DNA of 64,000 nucleotides from CAXNKG01 sp964202965 (lineage in GTDB: Bacteria > Acidobacteriota > Vicinamibacteria > Vicinamibacterales > UBA2999): the NCBI GenBank assembly GCA_964202965.1, contig CAXNKG010000006.1:1-64000 (forward strand). The letters are read 5' to 3'. The notes under the pieces are model-generated. The model worked only from the letters and a program-made list of their open reading frames with translations, was not told the DNA's origin and did no database searches. The position numbers and the translations under genes are program-made. Shown here one piece after another: positions 1 through 7,720 of this stretch (position 1 is its first letter; each line of letters opens with the position of its first letter).

Positions 1-81
1 CCGGGCCGACGTGCCAGGCGGCAGAGTGCGCCGGGCGACTGTGTGGATCGCAATCCAAACCACCGAAAGGGGGGATAAGGC

Positions 82-132
82 ATGGCAAAGAAGGCTAAGG
101 GCGGAAAGAAGAAGGCGGCGAAGAAGAGATAG
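82..132 (+). CDS. Lysine-rich 16-residue micro-ORF
   Basis: A 17-codon reading frame encodes MAKKAKGGKKKAAKKR, almost entirely Lys, Ala and Gly. An in-frame TAA at 76-78 lies just before the start, so it is not the tail of a longer gene. A purine-rich stretch (GAAAGGGGGGAT) sits about 6-16 nt upstream and could serve as a ribosome binding site. A strong intrinsic terminator follows 22 nt after the stop, which suggests a short transcript ending here. The composition resembles the basic tails of histone-like proteins, but at this length no family can be assigned. It may equally be a chance frame in the 3' UTR of a gene left of the window. Confidence 0.4.
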   Translation: MAKKAKGGKKKAAKKR

Positions 133-153
133 TCGCTACCGCCATACAAGAGA

Positions 154-184
154 GGGGGTGTGCCGGTGCGCGCCCCCTTTTTTT
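154..184 (+). terminator. Rho-independent terminator
   Basis: A 10-bp stem (GGGGGTGTGC at 154-163 with GCGCGCCCCC at 168-177, two G-U pairs) closes a CGGT tetraloop and runs into a T tract (178-184, then A and five more T). The T tract lies on the + side, so it terminates rightward transcription, including the lysine-rich micro-ORF. Confidence 0.9.
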
Positions 185-193
185 ATTTTTATG

Positions 194-221
194 CGAACTC
201 GGAACCCGGAACCAGGAACAC
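194..221. repeat. Heptad array, GGAACCN type
   Basis: Four consecutive 7-nt units: CGAACTC, GGAACCC, GGAACCA, GGAACAC. The array ends 7 nt from the stop codon of the leftward HEAT/cyclophilin gene, in its 3' untranslated region. It is one of several period-7 arrays in the window with unrelated unit sequences. Confidence 0.65.
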
Positions 222-228
222 CCCGCCT

Positions 229-2430
229 TTACTGACTCGGGGTTACTCCGTCCCAGATCTGCACCCGCCTGACGACGTCTCCCTGCACCAGCCGGTCGAC
301 GACGTCCATCCCGGCCACCACATGCCCGAAAACGGTGTACCGCCCGTCGAGGTGCGGCTGCGGCGAGTGCGTGATGAAGAACTGACTCCCACCGGTATCT
401 TCCCAGTCGAGCGCCATGCCCACGGTGCCGCGCAGGTACGGCCGCATGTTGATCTCGTCCCGGATGGTGTAGCCGGGACCGCCTTCCCCGTCCCCGCGAG
501 GGTCTCCATCCTGGACGACGAAGTCCGGCACGATGCGGTGGATCGCGATGCCGTCGAAGAACCCCCGGCGCGCGAGGGCACTGAAGTTCGCGACGGTGAG
601 CGGCGCGTCGAGAATCGCCAGCTCCAGTTCAATCGTGCCCCGGTCGGTCTCGATAAAGACGTGGGGGGAGAACGCGGGCGTGATGAGCGATTCCAGCTCG
701 GCGTCGCTGACCTCGCGGCCCGCAGGCGCCGGCCGGATGGTGGCCTCGACGCTCTCGCCGCCCGGGCGCTGCCTGAAGATCGAGGCGGCCCGCTGACGGA
801 TCGCCCAGTCACGGTCCCTCAGCCCCTCTTCCAGCAGCGGCTGCGCCGCTGCCGGATTCAGCGCGGTCAGCGCGTTGAGGATGGCCCCCCTCGCCACGTA
901 CGTGCTGTCTCCCGCCGCCGCGCGATACGCCTCGACGAGTGCCGGCGCGGCGGCGGCTGATTTCAGCTGCGCCAGTGCGCTGGCCGCCGCGGCCCGCACC
1001 GCAAAGTCGTCGGTCCTGAGCCGCTCGAGGAGGAGTGTTTCCACCTCTGGTGCGCCGGAAGCCACGAGCGCCGAGAGCACGGCCGGAATCACGCGGTGGT
1101 CCTTCTCGCCAAGGAAACCCATCAGTCCCGGCACGCCACGTCGATCGGACAGCGAACCGAGCGCCGTCGCCTGCGCCGCCCGCACGGCCGGATCGCGATC
1201 GGGATCGAGCCCAGACAGGGCCGCAAGAAAGGTATCGGGATCGGCACGGGCGAGACTGCGCATCGCCAGGCCCCGCATCATCGGCAGCGGGTCGGTGACC
1301 AGATCGAGCAGCAGGTCGAGACTCTCCTGGGTGGCCACTGGCGAGAGCGCGGTCATCGCCTCCACGCGGAGGGTCGGGTCAACCCGCGCGTCGGCCACGA
1401 TGCCGGTCAGTACCGGCTCCGAAAGCGTGTCGCCGAGCGCGGCCAGCGCCCGCATTGCCTGTATGACCACCGCTGGAGGAGCGGTGCGGCGGTCGACGAT
1501 CTGGCGCAACGGCGCCGCAGCGGCCGTGGCTTTCAGCGCGCCGAGTCCCTGCGCCGCGAAGGCGGCTGTGTAGCGGCCGGGCGTACTGAGCAGCGTCACG
1601 AGGGCCGGCACCGCCCGTGGATCTCCCCCGCGTCGCAGCGCGTAGGCGATCGGCCACCAGGCGGAGACCGGCTGCCCGTTCGCTTCGAGGACGGCGGCCG
1701 CCAGCGGCTCGTAGGACCCGAGCCGGACGAGAGCGTAGAGCCCGAGGCGAATGGCCTCAACCGGTGGCGCGAGCGGGAACGACAGGTCGTCAGGTGGGAG
1801 CGACGCCAGCGCGCCGGCCCTGATGTGCACCTGGACCATCTGGCCGACGGCGGCCGCATCGGACCGGTCCGCAAGCATCCCCAGCGCTTCAGCGGCGCGA
1901 CCCTGGACCGAGGGGTCGCCATCGGTAAGTGCGGCGAGGAGAGCCGCCCTCGCGGCGGCGTCACCGATCAGGCCAAGCGCAAATGCCGCCATGGCCCGCA
2001 CGTCGGGCTCGGGATCGCTGGCGAGCAGCGGGGTCAGGGGACCGACGGCCTCTCGAAGTCCCACGCGGCCCGCCGCAAGCGCCGCGCGCCGGCGCACGCG
2101 CGCTTCGCCGTCAGCCAGAAGCCGGATCACATCCGACGGCGGCGGCGGCGCCACGACGGCGGGCTGCGTGCGCGTGGCGGGAACAAGCACGACCGGCGGC
2201 GCCGGATTCGGATCGCGGAGGATGCGCTGATCTTCCAGCCGGAGCATCCACCGCATCTTGTCCTCCCAGGTGACGGGAGGCGGCTCAGGTGGAGGCGGGG
2301 GGAGGGTCGCGCAGGCTGCGCTGCCCGCGACAAGGCACAAGGCCCAGGTCACAAGGCCCAGGTCACAACCACACCAGCGTCTCTTCTTTGTGACTTCTGA
2401 CTTGTGACTTGTGACTTGTGACTTGCCCAT
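229..2430 (-). CDS. HEAT-repeat lipoprotein fused to a cyclophilin-type peptidyl-prolyl isomerase
   Basis: Predicted exported protein of about 733 residues. After a basic n-region (KKRRW), a hydrophobic stretch ends at a possible lipobox (SAAC, atypical at -3), followed by a proline-rich linker. Roughly residues 80-560 are repeated alpha-helical HEAT-like units rich in Leu-Ala-Asp-Pro periodicity. The last ~150 residues form a cyclophilin domain with HRIVPDFVVQDGDPRGDG, GSQFFITHSP and HLDGRYTVFG, the usual active-site blocks. Cyclophilins catalyse proline cis-trans isomerisation; here probably a periplasmic chaperone-like role with the HEAT part as scaffold (inference). ATG at 2430 is chosen because the n-region follows it; 2454 is an alternative and neither has a clear Shine-Dalgarno. 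The first 35 codons are built of heptad DNA repeats. It is divergent from the kinase gene. Confidence 0.85.
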   Translation of the reverse strand: MGKSQVTSHKSEVTKKRRWCGCDLGLVTWALCLVAGSAACATLPPPPPEPPPVTWEDKMRWMLRLEDQRILRDPNPAPPVVLVPATRTQPAVVAPPPPSDVIRLLADGEARVRRRAALAAGRVGLREAVGPLTPLLASDPEPDVRAMAAFALGLIGDAAARAALLAALTDGDPSVQGRAAEALGMLADRSDAAAVGQMVQVHIRAGALASLPPDDLSFPLAPPVEAIRLGLYALVRLGSYEPLAAAVLEANGQPVSAWWPIAYALRRGGDPRAVPALVTLLSTPGRYTAAFAAQGLGALKATAAAAPLRQIVDRRTAPPAVVIQAMRALAALGDTLSEPVLTGIVADARVDPTLRVEAMTALSPVATQESLDLLLDLVTDPLPMMRGLAMRSLARADPDTFLAALSGLDPDRDPAVRAAQATALGSLSDRRGVPGLMGFLGEKDHRVIPAVLSALVASGAPEVETLLLERLRTDDFAVRAAAASALAQLKSAAAAPALVEAYRAAAGDSTYVARGAILNALTALNPAAAQPLLEEGLRDRDWAIRQRAASIFRQRPGGESVEATIRPAPAGREVSDAELESLITPAFSPHVFIETDRGTIELELAILDAPLTVANFSALARRGFFDGIAIHRIVPDFVVQDGDPRGDGEGGPGYTIRDEINMRPYLRGTVGMALDWEDTGGSQFFITHSPQPHLDGRYTVFGHVVAGMDVVDRLVQGDVVRRVQIWDGVTPSQ
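2330..2430. repeat. Two heptad arrays inside the 5' coding region of the HEAT/cyclophilin gene
   Basis: 2330-2371 reads as ACAAGGC, ACAAGGC, CCAGGTC, ACAAGGC, CCAGGTC, ACAACCA. 2389-2423 reads as TGTGACT, TCTGACT and three more TGTGACT, followed by TGCCCAT, which contains the complement of the start codon. On the minus strand the second array encodes the n-region (residues about 2-14) and the first encodes the hydrophobic core of the signal peptide. Confidence 0.8.
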
Positions 2431-2480
2431 GCAGGGCCGGATGATAGCATGCACTCACTGGCGTTCCTGGCTCGCGCTGC

Positions 2481-3119
2481 ATGTCATTTCAATACATCGC
2501 CGTCGAAGGTCCGATAGGCGTCGGCAAGACGTCGCTCGCCGAACGGCTCGCCACGCGCCTCGATGCCGCGCTCGTCCTCGAGGAAACCGACAATCCCTTC
2601 CTGGCGGATTTTTATGCCGACCGCGCGGGCGCCGCGCTGCAGGCCCAGCTCTTCTATCTCCTGAGCCGTCATCGGCAGCAACTCACGCTGCGGCAGGGCG
2701 ATCTCTTCGCGCAGGCGACGATCTCGGACTACGTTTTTGATCGCGACAAGATTTTTGCCTACCTGAACCTTGACGACAACGAACTGTTCATCTACCAGCG
2801 CCTGTACGACCTGCTCGTGCGCGACGTGCCGCTGCCCGATCTCGTGGTGTACCTGCAGGCGCCGACCGACGTCCTGGTCCGGCGTCTGCGCGATCGGTCG
2901 AAGGAACTGGAGTCGCCGGAGCCGATCCCGCAGTCCGACTACATCCGGGAGCTGAACGAGGCGTATCAGCACTTCTTCTTCCACTACTCCGCGACGCCCC
3001 TGCTCGTGGTCGAGACGTCGCAGGTCGATCTGTCGACGAGCGACGCCGCGGTCGACGACCTGCTGCGGCAGATCCGCACCATGAACCGGGGGACGCGCTA
3101 CTACGTGCCACGTACGTAA
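2481..3119 (+). CDS. Deoxynucleoside kinase (deoxyadenosine/deoxyguanosine kinase family)
   Basis: A 212-residue P-loop kinase that phosphorylates deoxynucleosides to monophosphates in the salvage pathway, acting in the cytosol. The Walker A loop is GPIGVGKTSLAERL near residues 10-23. EETDNPF follows beta-2 as in the dNK family, and the arginine-rich lid is RRLRDRSKELE around residues 130-140. Length matches bacterial dGK/dAK enzymes (about 200-220). The start codon has no obvious Shine-Dalgarno and lies 26 nt from the divergent HEAT gene's upstream alternative start. An inverted heptad array separates it from accD. Which deoxynucleoside is preferred cannot be read from sequence. Confidence 0.9.
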   Translation: MSFQYIAVEGPIGVGKTSLAERLATRLDAALVLEETDNPFLADFYADRAGAALQAQLFYLLSRHRQQLTLRQGDLFAQATISDYVFDRDKIFAYLNLDDNELFIYQRLYDLLVRDVPLPDLVVYLQAPTDVLVRRLRDRSKELESPEPIPQSDYIRELNEAYQHFFFHYSATPLLVVETSQVDLSTSDAAVDDLLRQIRTMNRGTRYYVPRT

Positions 3120-3120
3120 G

Positions 3121-3186
3121 TCAAAGGTCAAAAGGCAAAGGTCAAAAGTACCTTTGACTTTTGATTTTTGACTTTTGACTTTTGAC
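3121..3186. repeat. Inverted heptad array, TCAAAAG / CTTTTGA type
   Basis: Begins one base after the kinase stop codon. Four units in one orientation (TCAAAGG, TCAAAAG, GCAAAGG, TCAAAAG) are followed by five reverse-complement units (CTTTGAC, TTTTGAT and three TTTTGAC). The two halves can fold into a long imperfect hairpin around TAC. It fills nearly the whole kinase-accD gap. Confidence 0.85.
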
Positions 3187-3203
3187 CTGCCGTAATTCCC
3201 CCC

Positions 3204-4112
3204 ATGGCGTGGTTCAAGAAGACGCGCAAGCCGATGGCGTCGGCGACCGCCGGGCGGCCAAGCCGGGTGCCCGAGGGCCTGTGGGTCAAGTGTCCTGACT
3301 GCGGGCAGCCTCTCTACAACAAGGATCTCGAAGAGAACCTGAGCGTCTGTCCGAAGTGCGCCCACCACTTCCGGCTTGGCGCGGCCGAGCGGCTCCTCAT
3401 GCTGCTCGATGACGGCCGCTGGACGGAGCATGATGCCGATCTGGCCGCCACGGATCCGTTGTCCTTCACCGATACGAAGGCGTATCGGGACCGGCTCGCC
3501 TCGACGCAGCGCGCGACGGGGATGACCGACGCCATCATCGTGGCGACGGGCCGGCTTGACGGGCTCGACGTCGTGGTGGCGGCCATGGAGTACGGCTTCA
3601 TCGGCGGCAGCATGGGGGTCGTCATGGGCGAGAAGATCACGCGCGCGGCCGAGATGGCGCTCCAGCGCCGGCAGCCCCTGCTCGTGGTCTCCTGTTCCGG
3701 AGGGGCGCGCATGATGGAAGGCGTCCTGTCGCTGATGCAGATGGCGAAGATCTCGGCGGCGCTCGCCAGACTCGACCGCGCCGGCGTTCCGTTCATTTCC
3801 GTGCTGACCGACCCGACGACGGGCGGCGTCACCGCCAGCTTTGCGATGCTGGGCGACCTGAACATCGCGGAGCCGAAGGCACTCATCGGCTTCGCCGGCC
3901 CGCGCGTCATCGAGCAGACCATCCGCCAGAAGCTTCCACCCGGCTTCCAGCGCAGCGAGTTCCTCCTCGACCATGGCATGCTCGACCTGATCGTCGACCG
4001 CCGCGAGATGAAGCCCACGCTGTCGCGCGTGCTGCGGTTCATGCGGGCGGAACCCGTCCCGTCCGCCGGGCCACACGAGGCGGCGCCGGTGGATACGGAC
4101 CGGCCGGACTGA
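3204..4112 (+). CDS. accD: Acetyl-CoA carboxylase carboxyltransferase subunit beta
   Basis: A 302-residue cytosolic subunit that, with AccA, moves the carboxyl group from carboxybiotin to acetyl-CoA, giving malonyl-CoA for fatty-acid synthesis. The N-terminal four-cysteine zinc ribbon is complete (C30, C33, C49, C52). The crotonase-fold carboxyltransferase domain follows, with SCSGGARMMEG and the TDPTTGGVTASFAMLGD block that contribute to the oxyanion and CoA sites. Length is normal for AccD. It sits one base before folC, the conserved accD-folC pairing. The upstream bases contain no Shine-Dalgarno. Confidence 0.97.
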   Translation: MAWFKKTRKPMASATAGRPSRVPEGLWVKCPDCGQPLYNKDLEENLSVCPKCAHHFRLGAAERLLMLLDDGRWTEHDADLAATDPLSFTDTKAYRDRLASTQRATGMTDAIIVATGRLDGLDVVVAAMEYGFIGGSMGVVMGEKITRAAEMALQRRQPLLVVSCSGGARMMEGVLSLMQMAKISAALARLDRAGVPFISVLTDPTTGGVTASFAMLGDLNIAEPKALIGFAGPRVIEQTIRQKLPPGFQRSEFLLDHGMLDLIVDRREMKPTLSRVLRFMRAEPVPSAGPHEAAPVDTDRPD

Positions 4113-4113
4113 C

Positions 4114-5403
4114 GTGTTCGACCGGCTCTTCGCGCTCGAGACGTTCGGCATCAAGCTGGGTCTCGAGAACATTTCCCGCCTCTGCGCCGCGCTGGGACAT
4201 CCCGAGCGGTCCTTCATCAGCCTGCACGTCGCCGGCACGAACGGCAAGGGATCGGTCACCGCCATGGCCCATGCCGGGCTGGTGGCGGCGGGGCTCCGCG
4301 CGGCGCGCTTCACGTCGCCGCACCTGGTGGATCTCACCGAACGATTCGTGATCGGCACAGACCCGGTCGACGCTCGTCTCCTCGACACCGTCGCCACCGA
4401 CGTGCTCGACTGCGCGGACGGATTGATCCGATCCGGCGACCTTCAGGTGCACCCGACCTTCTTCGAAGCGACGACCGCTATCGCCTTCGAACTGTTCCGC
4501 CGCGCGAACGTCGAGGCCGCTGTCATCGAAGTGGGCCTCGGGGGACGGTGTGACTCGACGAATGTGGTGCCGGCGGCCGCCGGCGCCATTACGTCGATCG
4601 CCCTCGATCACCAGGAACTGCTCGGCGACTCTCTCGCGGCCATCGCCTTCGAGAAGGCCGGCATCATCAAACCGGGCATGGCCGTCGTCACCGGGGCGCT
4701 GCCGCCCGAGGCGCGCACGGTGATTGCGGGCGTGGCCGCCGGCCTCGGCGCGCGCGTCACCGATGCGCTCGCGGGCACCCGGCTCGACAGCACCGTCCAC
4801 GACGGCCGCGCCACGATCACGGTCGAGACCCCGGTGGACCGATACGGCCCGCTGACACTCGCGCTGCGGGGCGATCACCAGGTGGGCAACGCGCTGATCG
4901 CGATGAGGCTCCTCGAATGCGCGCGGGCGGCTGGTCTTGCCATTCCCAGAGCCGCCATCGAGCGCGGCGTCACCGACGTTGACTGGCCGGGACGGCTCGA
5001 ACAGCTCGACGTGGGGGGCGGCGCGCGCGTGCTGCTCGATGCGGCGCACAACGAGGAGGGCGCGCGCGCGCTGGCGTCCTACCTCGAGCGCTGGCATCCC
5101 GAGCGGCCCGCGCTGGTACTCGGTGTCATGCGCGACAAGGACGTCTCGGCCATCGTCGAGTCCCTTCTTCCGGCCGTCTCGTCGGTGATCACGACCGCCG
5201 CGAACAGTCCGCGCGCGGTTCCCGCGCACGAGCTGGCCGCGCGCGTGGCGGCCGCCGGCGCCGCGCAGGTCGAAGCGGAGCCCGATCCGATTGCCGCGGT
5301 CGAACAGGCGCTGTCGATGAGTCAGACCGTCTGCGTGGCAGGCTCCGTTTTTCTCGTGGGCGCCGTCCGCGGCAGTCTCAGACGGCGTGCTATCCTGCGG
5401 TAA
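4114..5403 (+). CDS. folC: Bifunctional folylpolyglutamate synthase / dihydrofolate synthase
   Basis: A 429-residue Mur-ligase-family enzyme that joins glutamate to dihydropteroate and extends the glutamate tail of folates, using ATP in the cytosol. The P-loop is GTNGKGSVT near residues 41-49, followed by FTSPHLVDLTERF; the C-terminal Mur-ligase domain carries LLDAAHNEEGARAL. The start is GTG, one base after the accD stop, which indicates a co-transcribed, probably coupled pair. Both activities are inferred from family membership; sequence alone does not separate mono- from bifunctional forms. Confidence 0.95.
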   Translation: MFDRLFALETFGIKLGLENISRLCAALGHPERSFISLHVAGTNGKGSVTAMAHAGLVAAGLRAARFTSPHLVDLTERFVIGTDPVDARLLDTVATDVLDCADGLIRSGDLQVHPTFFEATTAIAFELFRRANVEAAVIEVGLGGRCDSTNVVPAAAGAITSIALDHQELLGDSLAAIAFEKAGIIKPGMAVVTGALPPEARTVIAGVAAGLGARVTDALAGTRLDSTVHDGRATITVETPVDRYGPLTLALRGDHQVGNALIAMRLLECARAAGLAIPRAAIERGVTDVDWPGRLEQLDVGGGARVLLDAAHNEEGARALASYLERWHPERPALVLGVMRDKDVSAIVESLLPAVSSVITTAANSPRAVPAHELAARVAAAGAAQVEAEPDPIAAVEQALSMSQTVCVAGSVFLVGAVRGSLRRRAILR

Positions 5404-5418
5404 TCCCTGAACTTCCTG

Positions 5419-7719
5419 ATGTTTTTGCGTGTCTGTCTCTGTTTGTGCATGTGTGCGCTGGCTCTCCCCGCCAGCGCACAGATTCCCCTGCCCGGGGCAC
5501 CGGGCGCGGTGCAGGATCCCTTCTTCGGCACGTGCACGAGGACGACCCAGTGGCAGTTCGAGCGCGTGTCATCGACGCACCTGCGGCTGACCGGCCAGGT
5601 GCAGGTCGAATGTCCGCAGATGAGCTTCTTCGCGGACGCGATCGATATCTATACGGAACCGGAGCTTCGTCTGGTGGCGAGCGGGAACGTGGTCTTCGCC
5701 AATCCCGAAGGCCGTATTGCCGCTGAGAGCGTCGAGTTCAATATCGCGAAGGGCACCGGAACGTTTCACGTCGCTTCTGGCATTCTCGCACTCGGCGACC
5801 AAGTGGACCGGGCCGAATTCGGCGGGCAGGAACCCGAGGTGTACTTCTACGGCGACACCATCGAGAAGCTGGAGCAACGCAAGTACCGGCTCACCCGTGG
5901 CGGCTTCACGACCTGCGTCCAGCCCACGCCCCGATGGGAAATCACGAGCGGCTCGGTGATGCTGACGCTCGGCGAGTACGCGATAGCCCGGAACACCGTG
6001 CTGCGGGTCAAGGGCGTCCCGCTGATGTATCTTCCGCTCCTCTACTACCCCATCAAGGAAGAGGCACGCGCCACCGGGTTTCTTCTCCCGACATACGGCG
6101 CATCGACGCTGCGGGGCCAGACGATCAGCAACGCGTTCTTCTGGGCGATCGGCGACAGCCAGGACGCGACGGTGTTTCATGACTGGTTCACCAAGGTCGG
6201 CCAGGGCGCAGGCGCGGAATATCGGTACGTGGCCGGCCAGGGCTCGTACGGCAATCTGAAGTTCTACCGCCTTGAGCAGCGGCAGGCGGAGTTCCGGATC
6301 GGCGGCCGCATCGCGCGGCTTCCCGCGCAATCGTCGTATCAGTTCAATGGCGCCGGCACCCACATGATTGGCCAGTCGATCCGTCTGCACCAGCGGATCG
6401 ACTACAGCACGAGCATCCTCACGCAACAGCTGTATCAGCAGAGCCTCTACCAGGCCTCGAACGCGACGCGGACGATCGAGGGCGGCATAGCGGGCACGTG
6501 GGGCGGGCTCACGGCGAGCGCGCTCTTCCAGCGCACGGAAACGTTTACCGGCGTCGACACCTCGCAGCTGTACGGCAGTACGCCGCGCGTGACTGCGGCG
6601 CTGGCGCCCAGGCGCGTGCTCGGACTTCCTGTCTACGCGTCGATCAACAACGAGTTCAGCCACCTGCCGTTCCGCCAGATGAGCGGCGGAAAGATCACGA
6701 GCGACAAGAGCCTGGAGCGGCTCGACGTGTCTCCCAGCGTCCGTGCGGCGTTGTCGCGCCTGACCTTTCTGACCCTGAACACGAGTGCGTCGTACCGGAC
6801 GACGTACTACTCCAGGAGCGCCGACGGGCAAGGCCGAATCATCGAGGAGCCGCTGGTGCGCAGGTACCTGACTCTGCGCTCGGATGTCATCGGACCGGTC
6901 TTCTCGAAGATCTGGGACACGCCCGGGAGCGGCTACAGCGAGCGCATGAAGCATCTGATCGAACCGACCTATGCGTTCGAGTACGTGCCCGCCATCGGCA
7001 ATGCCAACCAGGTCCTGACCCTGTCGGATGCGAGCGACCTCATCTACGGCGATACCGCCCGCTTCACGTATGGCGTGAACAACCGGGTGCTGTACCGCAC
7101 GCGTACCGCGGATGGGACGGGCTCGACCGTACAGATGCTGAGTGTCGGCATCCAGCAGACGTACTACCTGACACCGCGATCGAGCCTGAACGACACGCAA
7201 TACGTCAGCACCCAGTTCCGCCCACGGTCGGTCGATCTGTCGGACGTCGCCCTGACCGTGAAGCTGACGCCCTCGGCGGCGCTCGATTCGACGACGCGGC
7301 TGGAGTACGACGTCCAGGGCGAAGGCCTGCACGTGATGTCGACGAGCGGAACGACGCGCATCGGCGCGAGTTCGTCGACGGTCAATTACAGCCGGTACCG
7401 CAGGCGGCCGACGGTGACTCCCGAGAGCTCGCTGTCGTGGTCGTCGGCGCTGTCATTCCTCAACAACCGGGCACGAGGCGGCTACTCGTTGACGTGGGAC
7501 ATCGGGCGGGCGGGCATCATGAATCAGAGCGTCGGATTTGCCTACCTGGCGCAGTGCTGCGGCATTCAGGCGGAGTTCCAGAAGTTCAAGTACCCGCAGG
7601 CGCGCGCGGATTTTCCTATTCCGTCCGACCGACGGTTCAACGTATCGTTTGTACTCGCGGGTGTCGGCACGTTCTCCAACTTCCTCGGCGCGTTCGGCGG
7701 CCTGATGGGCGCTCAATAG
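5419..7719 (+). CDS. lptD: LPS-assembly outer-membrane protein LptD
   Basis: A 766-residue protein that, with LptE, inserts lipopolysaccharide into the outer leaflet of the outer membrane. It has a Sec signal peptide (cleavage after ALPASA, about residue 20), an OstA-type beta-jellyroll around residues 50-160, and a C-terminal beta-barrel. The cysteine pattern is striking: C39 and C166 in the N-terminal part and an adjacent pair C713-C714 near the end, the arrangement that forms interdomain disulfides in Escherichia coli LptD. It follows folC by 15 nt and precedes rmlA by one base, so it lies in one transcription unit with lipid and O-antigen sugar genes. It shows that the organism builds an LPS outer membrane. 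Confidence 0.95.
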   Translation: MFLRVCLCLCMCALALPASAQIPLPGAPGAVQDPFFGTCTRTTQWQFERVSSTHLRLTGQVQVECPQMSFFADAIDIYTEPELRLVASGNVVFANPEGRIAAESVEFNIAKGTGTFHVASGILALGDQVDRAEFGGQEPEVYFYGDTIEKLEQRKYRLTRGGFTTCVQPTPRWEITSGSVMLTLGEYAIARNTVLRVKGVPLMYLPLLYYPIKEEARATGFLLPTYGASTLRGQTISNAFFWAIGDSQDATVFHDWFTKVGQGAGAEYRYVAGQGSYGNLKFYRLEQRQAEFRIGGRIARLPAQSSYQFNGAGTHMIGQSIRLHQRIDYSTSILTQQLYQQSLYQASNATRTIEGGIAGTWGGLTASALFQRTETFTGVDTSQLYGSTPRVTAALAPRRVLGLPVYASINNEFSHLPFRQMSGGKITSDKSLERLDVSPSVRAALSRLTFLTLNTSASYRTTYYSRSADGQGRIIEEPLVRRYLTLRSDVIGPVFSKIWDTPGSGYSERMKHLIEPTYAFEYVPAIGNANQVLTLSDASDLIYGDTARFTYGVNNRVLYRTRTADGTGSTVQMLSVGIQQTYYLTPRSSLNDTQYVSTQFRPRSVDLSDVALTVKLTPSAALDSTTRLEYDVQGEGLHVMSTSGTTRIGASSSTVNYSRYRRRPTVTPESSLSWSSALSFLNNRARGGYSLTWDIGRAGIMNQSVGFAYLAQCCGIQAEFQKFKYPQARADFPIPSDRRFNVSFVLAGVGTFSNFLGAFGGLMGAQ

Positions 7720-7720
7720 T

